Of a stretch of 64,000 nt of DNA, positions 54,081 to 64,000 are shown piece after piece. Location: the NCBI GenBank assembly GCA_021642125.1, contig JAKIXB010000018.1, forward strand, positions 620,001 through 684,000. Reading direction: 5' to 3'. Source of the stretch: Nothophoma quercina (taxonomy: Eukaryota; Ascomycota; Dothideomycetes; Pleosporales; Didymellaceae). Below the pieces are notes generated by a model that saw nothing but the letters and a program-made list of their open reading frames with translations, ran no database searches and was not told the origin of the DNA. Every line of letters begins with the position of its first letter. The first letter of the stretch is position 1. The translations under genes and the position numbers were made by a program.

Positions 54081-54425
54081 CTAGGTGATCAGAATCCAGA
54101 TCATCAAAGCACTGATTAGAAGCACCAAGAACATCAGAACCGCAAAGATCAGAACCTGGAAGCCGTCCAATTCTTGTCGCGGCTCATCAATAACGACATA
54201 AAACCATTGCACGTCCTCAGCGGAGACCTGTGTACCCAAACTGGTCTGGTACTCTTGCCGAAGAGCCGACCATCGAGATGCTAGCTGAGATCCGACAAGG
54301 CTGTCGTCGTCGCTGCTGCCAACATAGGATTCGAGGTCTTCCCAGCGGACTTGCCCGTGTGGGTCCGCTTGTGGGTTGGCTTGAGGCAGTGGGAAGTCTG
54401 GTTCGTCAGTGTAGTTGAACGCCAT
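54081..54425 (-). CDS. Small tail-anchored membrane protein A
   Basis: Single exon, 114 residues from ATG 54425. The N-terminal 85 residues are hydrophilic and acidic, with a helical middle (SRWSALRQEYQTSL). The C-terminus is one hydrophobic helix (VLIFAVLMFLVLLISALMIW) ending three residues later, so the protein is predicted to be tail-anchored (cytosolic domain, C-terminal anchor). It is the first of three adjacent minus-strand genes with this layout. Function unknown; no homologue recognised. Confidence 0.55.
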   Translation of the reverse strand: MAFNYTDEPDFPLPQANPQADPHGQVRWEDLESYVGSSDDDSLVGSQLASRWSALRQEYQTSLGTQVSAEDVQWFYVVIDEPRQELDGFQVLIFAVLMFLVLLISALMIWILIT

Positions 54426-54703
54426 AGTCGACAGATTCAACGGCAAGTCAACATATTTGTATCAGGCTGGGGAGTTCTTATGAGTGCCCTCAGCTGATCT
54501 CGTGCTTGTGACAATATCCTTTTCACCATGTTTGCTGGCTAAGCGAGCTGCAGAACGCCAAACCCTCTATACCAGACCAAGCTCCTGAACCCACACAATG
54601 CTTCAATGTACGCCGTTTGCTATAAACTCATACCAACTAGAGCAGTTCATCCGACCCGGTGCCCTAATGTGTCCAAGTCCACGATATCCTGGAGGTTTCA
54701 AGC

Positions 54704-55129
54704 CTACTCCGAGTACCAGATCATCAAGCCAACGAGCACGATGACGAGGACGATCAGACCGCTCCAGAAAGCGAAATCGCTGCCAATACTGATGGCATCG
54801 CAGATCTCGTTCATGATCCGGATACCAAGCGGCACCTGCTCCCAGCGCTCGTGGCGACCTTGACCTTGACCGCCCATGAGGGGGGTGGGTTGAGCTCGAG
54901 CTGGTAGGGCACCAGCGTCGGCCAGGGCAGGAACTTTTGGAGCAGCAGCTCCCAGAGCTGGTGGAGGACGAAGACCAGGAATATGCTGCCAGGGTGGAAC
55001 TTGCCGAGGTGGTTGTTGTTGCTGCTGCTCCTGCTGGCGTTATAGTTGAGCGGCGGCGGCAATCAGAGCTTGCTCTTGGGCGGGTGGGAGGCGGTTGCGG
55101 CGTAGACGCGCGTTGGTACGGGGGAACAT
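54704..55129 (-). pseudogene. Small tail-anchored membrane protein B, interrupted by a stop codon
   Basis: One continuous frame from ATG 55129 to TAG 54704-54706 (141 sense codons' length) is broken by a single TAA at 55042-55040, codon 30. Before the stop, the frame is basic and then Ala-rich (RLRRNRLPPAQEQALIAAAA). After it come a Gln/Pro-rich linker and a C-terminal helix (FWSGLIVLVIVLVGLMIW) four residues from the end. No splice pair removes the TAA in the right phase. It is either a recent nonsense mutation or a sequence error. A 5' UTR intron acceptor (CTTGTAG) may lie at about 55150. Confidence 0.5.
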
Positions 55130-55702
55130 AGTGGTGTTGATCTTGCTACAAGAAGAATGCCAATGATTGTTACGCAGGAGACGGTGGCCTCGAAGTCAAG
55201 CTTGGAGGTCTTCGAAACAAAAACCATCGTGGCAAAAGAAGGAAGACCTACTTGTGGAGGTGTTCGAGTACGTGATCGTGTCTTTCTTTGTAGTAAGAAG
55301 AGATAATAATGGCTACGTATGGTTGTGAAGTGCGATGGTAGAGCTTGTAGAAGAAGTTTGAGGGGGATGTAAGCCATTGCGTGAAAGCAAGTCCGTTACG
55401 CTAGCGGAATGGACATAGGAACGAACAAACGTCGAACAGGCGCACAGACTGCGCTTCACTGTTGTTCCGAAGAAGACTTTGACTTACACCCCGTCAGCAT
55501 CAAGCTGAAGTGACGTGTTTCGTTCTTCTCCTGGACAGGCTGGAGGTCTCCAGACTGGGTACATAATCCTAGGCGCAAGCCCTTGCACACCCTTGATATA
55601 CCACAAAGTGTTCTAATCGTGTATCTTATCCCAAATAGTGTGTTCTGGAGGTCCTCACTTTCCTTAAATTATCCAATTCCAGCCTTGTCCAAAAGCATGG
55701 CT
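55130..55702. other. Intergenic between small membrane genes B and C
   Basis: About 570 bp. A minus-strand frame (55377 to 55063) starts with ATG and has a short hydrophobic stretch but overlaps gene B in another frame; it is probably 5' UTR. Nothing else seen. Confidence 0.4.
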
Positions 55703-56234
55703 TCAGTTGTGCAGAGCTGCCCAGATAGCCCACAGTGCGAAGAGGATGCATAGCAGGATAGCGCCTGTCGATATCAGCTTCAATGTCCTTTGCCTCTTGT
55801 GTCAGCATAGACTCACCGAGCATAGGCGTAGGCTCGATGCCGTGCCAGTTCCAGGCCTCCGAACCAGACGCAGCGCTGCTGTATTCCTGGAAGCCCTGAT
55901 AGGCAGGGTTGTAGTAGTAGCGCTCGCCCTCGTCTTCGGCGTCCTGAACGTAGACCTGCCTCATCCTGGCATTGGGGGGTTGTCCTTGGTGGTCATAGGT
56001 GGGGAGAAGGTCATCCCTGTAGCGGGTGTTGGAGGTGTTCGGCATCGTGAGCGTGCTCGAGGGGGTTTCCTTGGTGGTTGAGAAAATCGACGGTCTCGGA
56101 GGGTGTGGTTGAGAGGCGGGGTTGCGTAAGATGAGGATGTCCTCACCGCGTTCTGTAAATGTAAGGAGCTCGCTCATACGGAGTGTGAAGGGCACGGCGC
56201 GATGGAGCAGATCCCGCGGCGGCCTCCCTGCCAT
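55703..56234 (-). CDS. Small tail-anchored membrane protein C
   Basis: Two exons, 56234-55817 and 55764-55703, giving 159 residues. The 52 nt intron has donor GTGAGT and acceptor GACAG. The unspliced frame would run into sequence without a membrane anchor. Splicing instead gives a C-terminal helix (AILLCILFALWAIWAALHN), making this the third tail-anchored product in the cluster. The rest is Pro/Tyr/Asp-rich (for example RYYYNPAYQGFQEY) and probably disordered and cytosolic. Function unknown. An internal ATG at 56177 (MSELLTF) is an alternative start. Confidence 0.55.
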
Positions 56235-57298
56235 GATTCCGTATCCAGTATAGCGAAGAGTTCACTGGCTATGAGAAAAGGTTCGTGGTGTGGCTGTACA
56301 TGGTGTTTAGCATTTACCCAATGCTACTGGCTTCTTCATGATGTTGCTTCCACGCTGCTGTATTGTGCGTGAGGCTCGAAGATCTGCGGCCACTCCGCGT
56401 CGACAGTGGGCCATCTCGACAAGGAGAAGTCGCAGAATGGTGAACTTTGTTCAAGGAAGTAGCCAGGGGCTTCGATACCTTATTCTGTTTCTCAAGATGT
56501 GCATTTCACGACTTCATGTTCCGCCACAGCAGTCCATGTTGAGCTGGCCTTCGCAGCTCATTCCCAAGTTCACCGAACGCTCATGGTGTTATGGCTTGGA
56601 TTACTGTCGTCCCTTGGCGGCCTCCTGTGCTGCCTACGCCCACAGTGCCGTCTCTCCAGCATTTCGGCTTAAGATTGATCGAGTAAGGTACCAAAAGATG
56701 CGTAGAGCTCATGACATCCACCTCTAATAATGTGCATCATGATATCTCCTCGTGGTGTTGATGCATCTCCCCTAATGCACCATCTTCATGAAGCCCACAA
56801 CGTCATCCATATTGCCCCTCCGAGCCGCTCTCTCGTGATGCTTAAGACAGTGCCTTTGGCGTTGCGATGAGATCCTCGCACTGCCTATCCTCACCCTCCA
56901 ATGCTTCAACACTACGAGCCCGGCATGAGGAAAATGGCAGCGCTCGTAGCATTCTCAGCCAACTTTCCTGGTGTTGATCGGCCTTTTCTGTGGTCTTGCA
57001 CCGCTGCCTGGGCACGGCGAGGGTGCAGATGAAGTCGCCGTCACAACCTGTTTGCACGGCGCTGGGGCGCCATCATGGGTGGGGAGCTGGCATAAAAGCT
57101 CATCCATCGCCGCCCACCTCCATCTCCTCAACGTCACACTCTGTCACTCCAACTTCCAAAATGCTTTCTGAGTATGTTCATATCCTTGAGCTCTTTGACG
57201 CCGTCCTGCCTCTCAACCCAACTATGTTGGGGGCAGGGCGGAAAAGAAAGACAATATGATGGAAAGGTAAGCCTTTTTTCGGTCCCTCTCATGCATTC
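56235..57298. other. Intergenic with one TATA-driven micro-ORF
   Basis: About 1.06 kb. A CATAAAAG box (57092-57099) and a pyrimidine-rich leader precede ATG 57161; that frame is 32 codons long (see next entry). No other convincing gene. Confidence 0.4.
57161..57259 (+). CDS. Micro-ORF with promoter-like upstream sequence, doubtful
   Basis: 32 residues from ATG 57161 to TGA 57257-57259, beginning MLSEYVHILELF and ending in a basic RKRKT patch. A TATA-like box lies about 65 bp upstream, and a GTATGT donor-like word follows the tenth base of coding sequence (GA|GTATGT), so this may be only the first exon of a spliced gene whose second exon I could not identify. Confidence 0.2.
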   Translation: MLSEYVHILELFDAVLPLNPTMLGAGRKRKTI

Positions 57299-57299
57299 T

Positions 57300-57974
57300 C
57301 AAAATAAGGAATTGGAGCGGCAGTCGATCTGCAGATCCATGTCGCCTCCGTTTCTTTTGACTTGATCAAGCACAGGAAGCCTTGCGCTGTCTTTCAAGTC
57401 GTACTCGAAAGTGCAGTGCCATGGTTCTCGATGCTGACTCAAAGAGAGCACTGATGGTTTCTCGAGTCTTGTCTTCCTTAGTCTCCATATCGCGAGCTGC
57501 ACTGTTTCTGAGAAACAGAATGACGACGCCGACAGCTTCTGCCCTTCTGGTCCGGGCTCTAGCCTTTGTGTTCTCAAGTGCACCAGTCCTGCCAGACCAG
57601 CAGGGGTAACCGTACAAGGGATGCGGCGAAGTGAGTCTCTTCTTCCGTAACCAGTCCCTTCATTTCCGTAATATTCTCAACATTGACATCCACATGCTCT
57701 ACTTTTTCCTCATCGACCTGTGCTACAGACTTGATGTTGCCGAAGTTCCCGTAAATACCACTCTGTTCCTCGTGAACATTGAAGAATGGGTGTTCATGCA
57801 CTGCGTACATTGCAGCGTCAGTAGGCGTTGGAGAGGTTCGTGGCCGACGACATCCTTGTAGGTTGAAGCATCGAGGATCTGAAAATCGAAGACCGTGTAG
57901 TTCTCTGGTTCCCAATGATTCGGACATGTGACTGGCTTGATGATTTGCTTTGTCTTGCCGCCGGGTGCGATGCC
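57300..57974 (-). pseudogene. Frameshifted gene, hypothetical fungal family
   Basis: From ATG 57974 the frame reads MGIAPGGKTKQIIKPV, then WEPENYTVFDFQILD to about 57823, where the coding pattern jumps to another frame: TPTDAAMYAVHEHPFF, then SGIYGNFGNIKSVAQVDEEK, ending at TGA 57574-57576. Adding one base near CCTCTCCAACG (about 57820) would fuse the two halves, so a 1-nt deletion is the simplest explanation. The layout recalls an uncharacterised fungal family with the same FDFQILD and GNFG-x-IKSV-x-Q pattern (from memory, unverified). Further downstream a third frame looks partly coding. The block is either a pseudogene or affected by sequence error. Confidence 0.4.
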
Positions 57975-58816
57975 CATTTCAGGCTTGCTTCATGACTTCT
58001 TACGCGCTACCTTTCTGGCAGCGCGATCTTCAAGGTCAATTCGTCATCTCATGTCTTCATTACCGCCGCCACCGCGCAGACGAAGGACGAGAGCGAGTCT
58101 CGGATGCTGTTTTCGTCAGCACGCAAGTTGGAGAGAGAATCGAGGTTTCACCCGCCTGAGCCACGTTATACTCGGATAATGTGCGAAGATCTATGGGTGG
58201 TCAGGGTTTTTTTAATTAGAGCTACGTCACATGTGCCTGGAAGCTGGCACCCTCGATAGATCATCCGAATCTGGTCGGTGTGTATGCCTTGCGTGTGTTC
58301 ATACATCTGTTTGAGAGCTTACACAGTCTGCCACGGATCAATCTAATATTCATCGTGCCTACCTCCCAGTGAGTGCACCACAACGCGGCAGGTGGTGCGT
58401 GGCTTGAACGGTGCCACTTCGAATTGCAATCGCAGTAGTCTCGATAGCTGGCTCACCAGATATCGCGTTCACTCCGCCAACGTGAATGTTGATCAGACAG
58501 GATTGGGAGGATTCGAATTTGATTCACGACAATCAAACACCAATGAATGCTGCATCATGTGAGCTCTCTCCCAAACATAGTAATCAGACGTGTCTTTTTG
58601 TCGTTGATGATGTTGGACGGCAGGTCTCGCTGTGGCGAATGAGAGGGCGCAGAGCAACGCTTACCCATCCCGGCAAGTACCGCCTTGGCAGTTCGCGATT
58701 CGAGCTTCAACATCACTGAGCTTCACGACGACGCCATATCGCGCGCAGCAACACCGAACCCGCCCATTGGCCCTTCTCCACTCCTCAAATTTGTGACCGA
58801 TATTTGGCTGCTCAAA
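57975..58816. other. Intergenic between the frameshifted gene and the complex I subunit
   Basis: About 840 bp; no convincing gene on either strand. The right end is the promoter of the complex I subunit gene. Confidence 0.45.
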
Positions 58817-59521
58817 ATGGCGTCCAAGAAGGTCATGACCGCGGCCTCGGTATGCACCACATCTCCTCACACGCCTCTCCCTCTGCCAGCACCCCTCCGC
58901 CGCAACGAACCGCAACGCGGCCAGCAGCCTACTAACGGCTTATATAGAAGTACACAGTGCAGCCCACTGGTATCTATGCGGCGATCAACAGGTTCTTCGC
59001 TATCGACTCTCAGCGCTCGACCGGTATTCCCATGAACCCGCAATTCCGCAACCCTCCTCCCGGTGGTCTCGACCCTGCCACCTACGACGACCCCGTCACA
59101 ATCCCCGCCGCCGATATCGCCGAGAATCCATACTGGAAGCGTGATGTGCGACGACGATACCCCAGACTGTCGACCGTCACACAGGCCGATGCTGTTGCGC
59201 TGCTTGAGGTTGGCAGCGCGGCGGCGCCCAAGCAGGAATTAATTGGCGAGGCAGGCTCCAAGCAGCTCGTTGCTGCGCAAGAGCAGGGCACAAAGGGTCT
59301 GGCTGTTGCATTTGAGAGGAACACTGGATTGGCAAAGGACGTGCTCGGCCCTGGTGGCATGCCGCCTCTGCCCGGCGGTCTGCACGTTAACGAGACTGGC
59401 CACAAGCAGTATTTGCTGGAGAAGGAGCAGTCTTATGAAGACAAGTATGTACAATTTGTACCATTCATTGGAGACCGAATACTGACGTGCGCGCAGCTAC
59501 CCATGCAGGACGTTTGCGTAA
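58817..59521 (+). CDS. nuo-21.3a: NADH:ubiquinone oxidoreductase 21.3 kDa subunit (complex I)
   Basis: Three exons: 58817-58849 (33 nt), 58948-59444 and 59497-59521 (25 nt), giving 184 residues. Donors GTATGC and GTATGT; the first intron has a CTACTAAC branch point. The product matches the fungal accessory subunit first described from Neurospora: MASKKVM, then ASKYTVQPTGIYAAI, YDDPVTIPAADIAENPYWKR, VALLEVGSAAAPKQELIGEA and the C-terminal YPCRTFA. The last motif appears only after the second splice, which fixes the 25 nt final exon. Accessory subunit of respiratory complex I in the inner mitochondrial membrane. Confidence 0.93.
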
Positions 59522-59879
59522 GGTTCGACTGAGAGCTCTGGAGACCATAGGGCACGATAGAAGTATCTGTAAATACAGCCTAGGTCATTTCCTTGTGTGA
59601 TGTAATGTCAATTTCATTTTCTACATTCACTGCTCCTCCAATATTCTCAACGTGTTTCTAATTTCATTTCCAACATATGTTTCGTAAACACCGTTCACTT
59701 TCATGTTGAAAAGCTATGTTTTGGCTTGGGCTGTTCAGGACCCTTCACTTCAGCATTGCAAGCGCGCGCAGGCGTCAAGCTTGGCATTCCTCCAACGCGA
59801 TTTCTGCTTATTGCGCAATCACACCTTCACCCCACGTTACGCATCTGCTACCTCCACCAGTATTGTCACATCTGCTGCG
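59522..59879. other. Intergenic between the complex I subunit and RING protein genes
   Basis: 358 bp. The frame of the RING gene is open back to 59703, but the upstream part is not protein-like; it is taken as promoter/5' UTR. Confidence 0.45.
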
Positions 59880-62526
59880 ATGGAGTCAACAGCGTCTTCC
59901 GTATCGCAAGGACTTGAGAGCTCACCGCTCAACTTCATCTTTGCTTGTTCTATCTGCTGCGCTACGTTTGCTGATACCTATGAGGGCCACAATGAGACAG
60001 TGCAGGGCCTTTCCGACGGTATCAACCCCAATGACCGTCTGGTTACGAAGCTATATCTAAGTAGCTGCTGCCACGTCTTCTGCGGCGAGCATATTGAGGG
60101 AGGTGGTGAGTATTCTCACGAACCGCTACACGTCTGGGACTGACTAGGTTTCTTAACAGGTCCTCCATTCCACCCCGCTGGGCAGAAGCCCAAAGCACCG
60201 TGTCCGTTCTGCATCAAAGACAAAGGCGACGCCACCCCGCGCGATCTCTACTCCATACGCGGCTTCCACAAGGACGAGCACGACCCAGCGATACCGCCTC
60301 TCTGGTTCACTACGCCACCTATGAACCTCGATACCCAAAGCAAAGAGATGGAGGCTTTGCGTGTAAGTAGTCAACCGATAGTCGGATGAACATCCGCCTT
60401 GACACAAGCCAGTTCCAATACCTGGCACTTATACGCTACTGCCAAACATCCTACCGAACGCGAAAACCACTCACAGACGCCCTGAAGAAATCGAAACAAG
60501 ATTTGGCCTTGTTGCAAAGTCGCGCTGCCGAAGCACAGTCGGAAGTCAAATCGCTGCAGCAAGAGAACGAGGAATTGCGAGCTCTGCCCCAGCAGGCTGA
60601 CGAAGTGCATGTGCTTAGAGCAGAAGTGCAAAGACTGCAACACCTGGAGCAGAATATTGAACAGTTCAACTCAGATGTGCATACCTTCCACCGTCTCCAG
60701 GCTGACGTACGTGACCTTGACGTCTTCCGGAAGAACAAGGCTGCCATCTTGCACTACATGAAGCTGTTCCCCAAAGTAGTCGAGTCAGTAGCCACGAAAT
60801 TGTTTCAGTATTCCTTGCACTGACACTGAACAGACAAAATACCAGGATGAAGGAGCGCCTTTCTTCTTTAGGATTCGCTATGGCTGTAGAGCCCGTCCCT
60901 AACTATCCACCACTGACCCCCGGCAAACTCGACGAGATTGAGAGCATCGCTGAAGCCTACGCTAAGAACGATACACGGTACCAGCAGACTTCATCAAGCC
61001 ACACTGTAGGGCGGTCTGTGCACACCTCAGGGCATCCATTCACATCCAGCGACCGGCCTCTCAAGCGACAGAGAGTTGACTCACCTCTACCACACAACAT
61101 GTACATCGACATGCCGAGCAGTCGAGACGCTATGCCACCTCCATCGAAGCCATTGTCCCGGATGCGCTCTGTGCGTGGACTGATCCCAAATCTACGCAGA
61201 AAATTCTCGAGCAACCGAACATCGCCAAAGGAGCACCGAAAAGACAACGGTGATGTACAGATGTTCGACAACGGGCACTGGCGAGATGCAGTTGGGTCCC
61301 GCGTTCACAACGATCGATCATCCTCCTTGGCCCACAATATGCGCAGCGAGACACCGTATATGAGCGGAGCTTTGCCAGTTGAACAAGCCCCCCAAGAGCC
61401 ACACCTGTTAGCCAGCATGGGATCACACGGTAACGCATCAGAATTTTCTTTCCGTGCGTCATCACCCGTCAAGCTCAATGGTAGGCGAGGCAAAAACCAT
61501 CCTGTACAGCTGTCCACTGAACCATCATATCTACGGCTCATGGATGGTCTGTCCAGCAACAGTGGCCTTGAACTGGGCCTCAAAGATCCTCGAGAGAACA
61601 CATCAACCCACTACGGGACTAGCAAGACTGTCAGGCCACCAGTCAGTACACCACAAACCCCGCATGCAATGCAAGACTCGCGCGGCCAGCAACGTTGGGG
61701 TTTAGGACACGCCTTCCTCCATCAATCGCCCAATGCACCACCAAAGACGACGACTGACCAACGTACTCCGCCCCTGGGCATGTCGAATGGATACTTCAGT
61801 CGCGCGCAATACGAGCCACCTCAAGCAATGACCACTTCAGCTCCAATTCAGCTTCAACAACCTGTCCGTCAAGTCGACAGCGTAGTAAGTCCCTTTTTTG
61901 GGCGCAGTCATTGCGATGAGCCTATTCAATCACGACCCAGAATCACTGAAACCCAAACCAGTTCACATCGTTCCGGCGCCTCTCGGTCACAGAGGCACCT
62001 AACTTCGCAGACTTCAGCCGAATGGTCTAAACAACCTAGCCTGAACGGACTATCTTTCATCAATACACCCTTTGATGCCTGCAACGGATCCATCATGCAT
62101 GGCAGCTACCGTCACCTCACGCAGCATGAGCCCTCGCGTAAGCCACATGCACAGACTTTGACCTCGCGAGGCTTGGTTATGTGGCCAGACGCTCCACAAT
62201 TTTCGTTTGCTAATGACGGCGGTTATGGCTCGTCAATGCACCTTAGAACCCTCTTGCCCCGACAGCAGCAAGCTCAGTCACAGCTCACAATACACCCTTC
62301 CAACTCAAATCGAGCCCCTCCTTCACGCATCGAACAGCTACCGTCATCTATGCCATCGATTGTTTCGAGTCACTCTCCGGTACGCAACCGGACACAATGG
62401 GAGACACTGCAACGTGCTGGGGTCCGGAGCAGTCAACAGACACATGGGAAGATACGTGGCAATACGTTCAACGCTCCTTTGTCGAGCCTTTTCCTGCGTA
62501 TCGAGCGGCGTAATGTCAGGCAATGA
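59880..62526 (+). CDS. RING-finger and coiled-coil protein with long disordered tail
   Basis: Four exons: 59880-60105, 60160-60362, 60413-60783 and 60846-62526, giving 826 residues. Donors GTGAGT, GTAAGT and GTCAGT (the last weak); acceptors AACAG, GCCAG and ACCAG. The RING-like domain at about 23-100 has CSIC, then CCHVFCGEH, then CPFC after splicing (exons 1 and 2). A coiled coil of about 80 residues follows (LLQSRAAEAQSEVKSLQQEN and onward). The last 560 residues are Ser/Pro/Gln-rich and disordered, with a basic patch (LIPNLRRKFSSNR). N-terminal RING plus coiled coil resembles HEI10/Zip3-type meiotic ligases, but the RING spacing is different and I do not claim that identity. Probably a ubiquitin or SUMO ligase. 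An in-frame upstream extension exists. Confidence 0.8.
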
Positions 62527-62597
62527 TGTTGTGCAGATCTGTTTTTCGTTTTGCATCTTGGGAAATGTCAGCGTGATTGTATGTATATGGTCGGACG

Positions 62598-63083
62598 ATG
62601 CACAATAGTACGCAACAAACCTCTCAACAACATCTTCATACTTGTGGCTTTGTGTGCATGATGCATTCACGATCGCACATACTCATACGTGGTAAGGGCT
62701 CTAAGAATAAGCCACTTGGTCGTTATGTGTACGAAAACTTCTGGGAAGCCTTGCTAAATTTATCTATGAGCCTCTCCACTGGGGTTTTGCAATGGTCACG
62801 GGAAGAGATAGTGGCTGAATGCCGGAAGGAGGTGAAGATGAAGGATCAACACTACTACGCAGATTGGTATGAGAATCTCACTCGATGTTGTAGATTTGCG
62901 GCTAACTTGGACAGCCTCCTCTGGTACGCACAGAAACCCGAGGATGCCAGTATACCACTGTCTAGGCATGCTCATGTACAGAACGAAGAGCATATTGTGA
63001 TAGGCGAAGACGACGAAGCGGACGACACCGTGGAAGTGATATCGCTGCCTTGCCGCGATACCGGAGACGCATCGACAAATTGA
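62598..63083 (+). CDS. Hypothetical protein, acidic C-terminus
   Basis: 161 residues from ATG 62598 to TGA 63081-63083; internal Met codons at 62658 and 62661 are alternative starts. From about residue 30 the composition looks like real protein: KGSKNKPLGRYVYENFWEAL, QWSREEIVAECRKEVKMKD, DWYENLTRCCRF and a strongly acidic tail (IVIGEDDEADDTVEVI). No domain recognised. The distance to the preceding RING gene stop is 71 bp, so it could also be a separately spliced downstream exon. Confidence 0.4.
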   Translation: MHNSTQQTSQQHLHTCGFVCMMHSRSHILIRGKGSKNKPLGRYVYENFWEALLNLSMSLSTGVLQWSREEIVAECRKEVKMKDQHYYADWYENLTRCCRFAANLDSLLWYAQKPEDASIPLSRHAHVQNEEHIVIGEDDEADDTVEVISLPCRDTGDASTN

Positions 63084-63688
63084 CAGCAGAATGACTTGTG
63101 TATATGGGCACAGAATCTAGGACTGTCCGGCAGCACCCATCTCACATAATCCCTATCGAACTGTGAACAATACGAGAAGCTGCACCGTAGGCTTTGCAGA
63201 GTACACGTGTTTCCTGTGGTTCTCCAAAGCCTGCTGCGATAGACAAGCTTGAAATACGACCGTAGTGTTGCAGTGACACCAGCATGGCGAGCTCAGGAGT
63301 TGGGAGCCTTCAATCATGTTGATCGCGGATAAAGATTCGGAAGCTATGCAAGCAGTGGAAGACATGTGTATGTTTATTTGGATGCAACTGAGCCTGCAAA
63401 GGGATGTACAAAGTGACATCCGTTGCCACGGACGGGTACGACCCAGCGTACCAGCGTGATTAGCTCTTACCACATCGACGGACTGTACCACGTCGAATTT
63501 CAATACAGGAGAGTGATCCAGACAAAAGCAGTGCTGCCATCCAATCTAATGTAGAGGGCGTCCAGTCTGCCTCCCTTGGCGATCCCATGATAGTGATCTG
63601 AAGGGTCACTGACATTCCTCTCGGCAATACTGCGGCGAACACCCGAGCACCTGCTATCATAGCAAGACCTGTATGTTAAGTCCAGTGT
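63084..63688. other. Intergenic before the last partial gene
   Basis: 605 bp. Minus-strand frames (63153-63503, 63460-63660) are not protein-like. Probably the promoter of the gene starting at 63689-63740. Confidence 0.4.
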
Positions 63689-64000
63689 ATGCCCATACCC
63701 AACCAGCGACTTGAGCCGTGCATGTGCGCAGCCGCCATTATGGGCAAGTGGAGTCCTATATTGGCGTCCAAAATCCGGCGACACATCGATCCAGGATTTC
63801 CTCACGATGATCAGAACATCGTCGATATTGAGCTAGGTGAAAGCCCTCAGACTCCCAAGAGGGTCGATTCCGGAGTGTCGTTCTGCAACTCACCGCTCGA
63901 TAGCCAGGATCAAACCAAATCAATACCACCGAAGGACCTCCAACACCATGAGCCGATTTATATGACTTTCGACTTTTGGGATGGAACTCTTGTCAAGCCG
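63689..64000 (+). CDS. Start of a protein-coding gene, truncated by window end
   Basis: A frame open to the last base of the window, with three possible in-frame starts (63689, 63722, 63740). From 63740 it reads MGKWSPILASKIRRHIDPGF, later IVDIELGESPQTPKRVDSGV and YMTFDFWDGTLVKP at the window edge. The composition is protein-like and there is no frame break over more than 250 nt. Family not recognised; the visible part may be a disordered N-terminus. Confidence 0.5.
   Translation, partial: MPIPNQRLEPCMCAAAIMGKWSPILASKIRRHIDPGFPHDDQNIVDIELGESPQTPKRVDSGVSFCNSPLDSQDQTKSIPPKDLQHHEPIYMTFDFWDGTLVKP

Overview
This is nuclear DNA of a filamentous ascomycete (Pezizomycotina; I infer Dothideomycetes from the gene families, which the sequence alone cannot prove). 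Genes have short 50-75 nt GT..AG introns with CTAAC/CTGAC-type branch points. Housekeeping proteins are typically fungal: Nem1, Ima1, Alg14, Met6, Ccp1, Grx5 and the complex I 21.3 kDa subunit. The zinc-cluster proteins are of fungal type. I found no tRNA, rRNA, CRISPR array or convincing transposon.

Layout. 1-4.2 kb: end of an acidic protein, mitochondrial ribosomal protein uL3m, and a zinc-cluster/acetyltransferase-like fusion. 4.2-9.1 kb: a long stretch with no convincing gene. 9.1-15.1 kb: accessory block with two Zn2Cys6-ankyrin genes and a small membrane peptide. 15.3-27.0 kb: core block with GCD7 and NEM1 (divergent), a coiled-coil protein, RPS23, IMA1 and MRPL40 (divergent) and ALG14. 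27.3-40.0 kb: a large kelch-like membrane protein, an SDR, MET6, a multipass membrane protein and a branched-chain aminotransferase. 40.4-43.0 kb: a second accessory block with a third Zn2Cys6-ankyrin gene and a second copy of the small membrane peptide. 43.4-52.2 kb: GRX5, a coiled-coil protein, an ACS-family MFS transporter, an F-box-like protein, a gene relic and CCP1. 53.2-58.0 kb: accessory block with a BTB-like protein, three genes ending in a single membrane helix (one interrupted by a stop codon) and a frameshifted gene. 58.8-64 kb: complex I subunit, a RING/coiled-coil protein, a hypothetical protein and the start of another gene.

The most interesting signal is a repeated, dispersed gene module. 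Three paralogues share a CX2CX6CX10CX2CX6C zinc cluster, a CP-x-C-containing middle region and C-terminal ankyrin repeats, with introns at matching positions. Two of the three are divergently paired with homologous single-helix micropeptides that share the membrane segment, a basic cytosolic patch and a C-terminal YELA tetrapeptide. The pairing suggests a functional unit (regulator plus membrane partner), but that is inference.

Coordinates are gene spans. Exon boundaries, read by eye from splice signals and frame continuity, are given in each entry. All multi-exon models close in frame.
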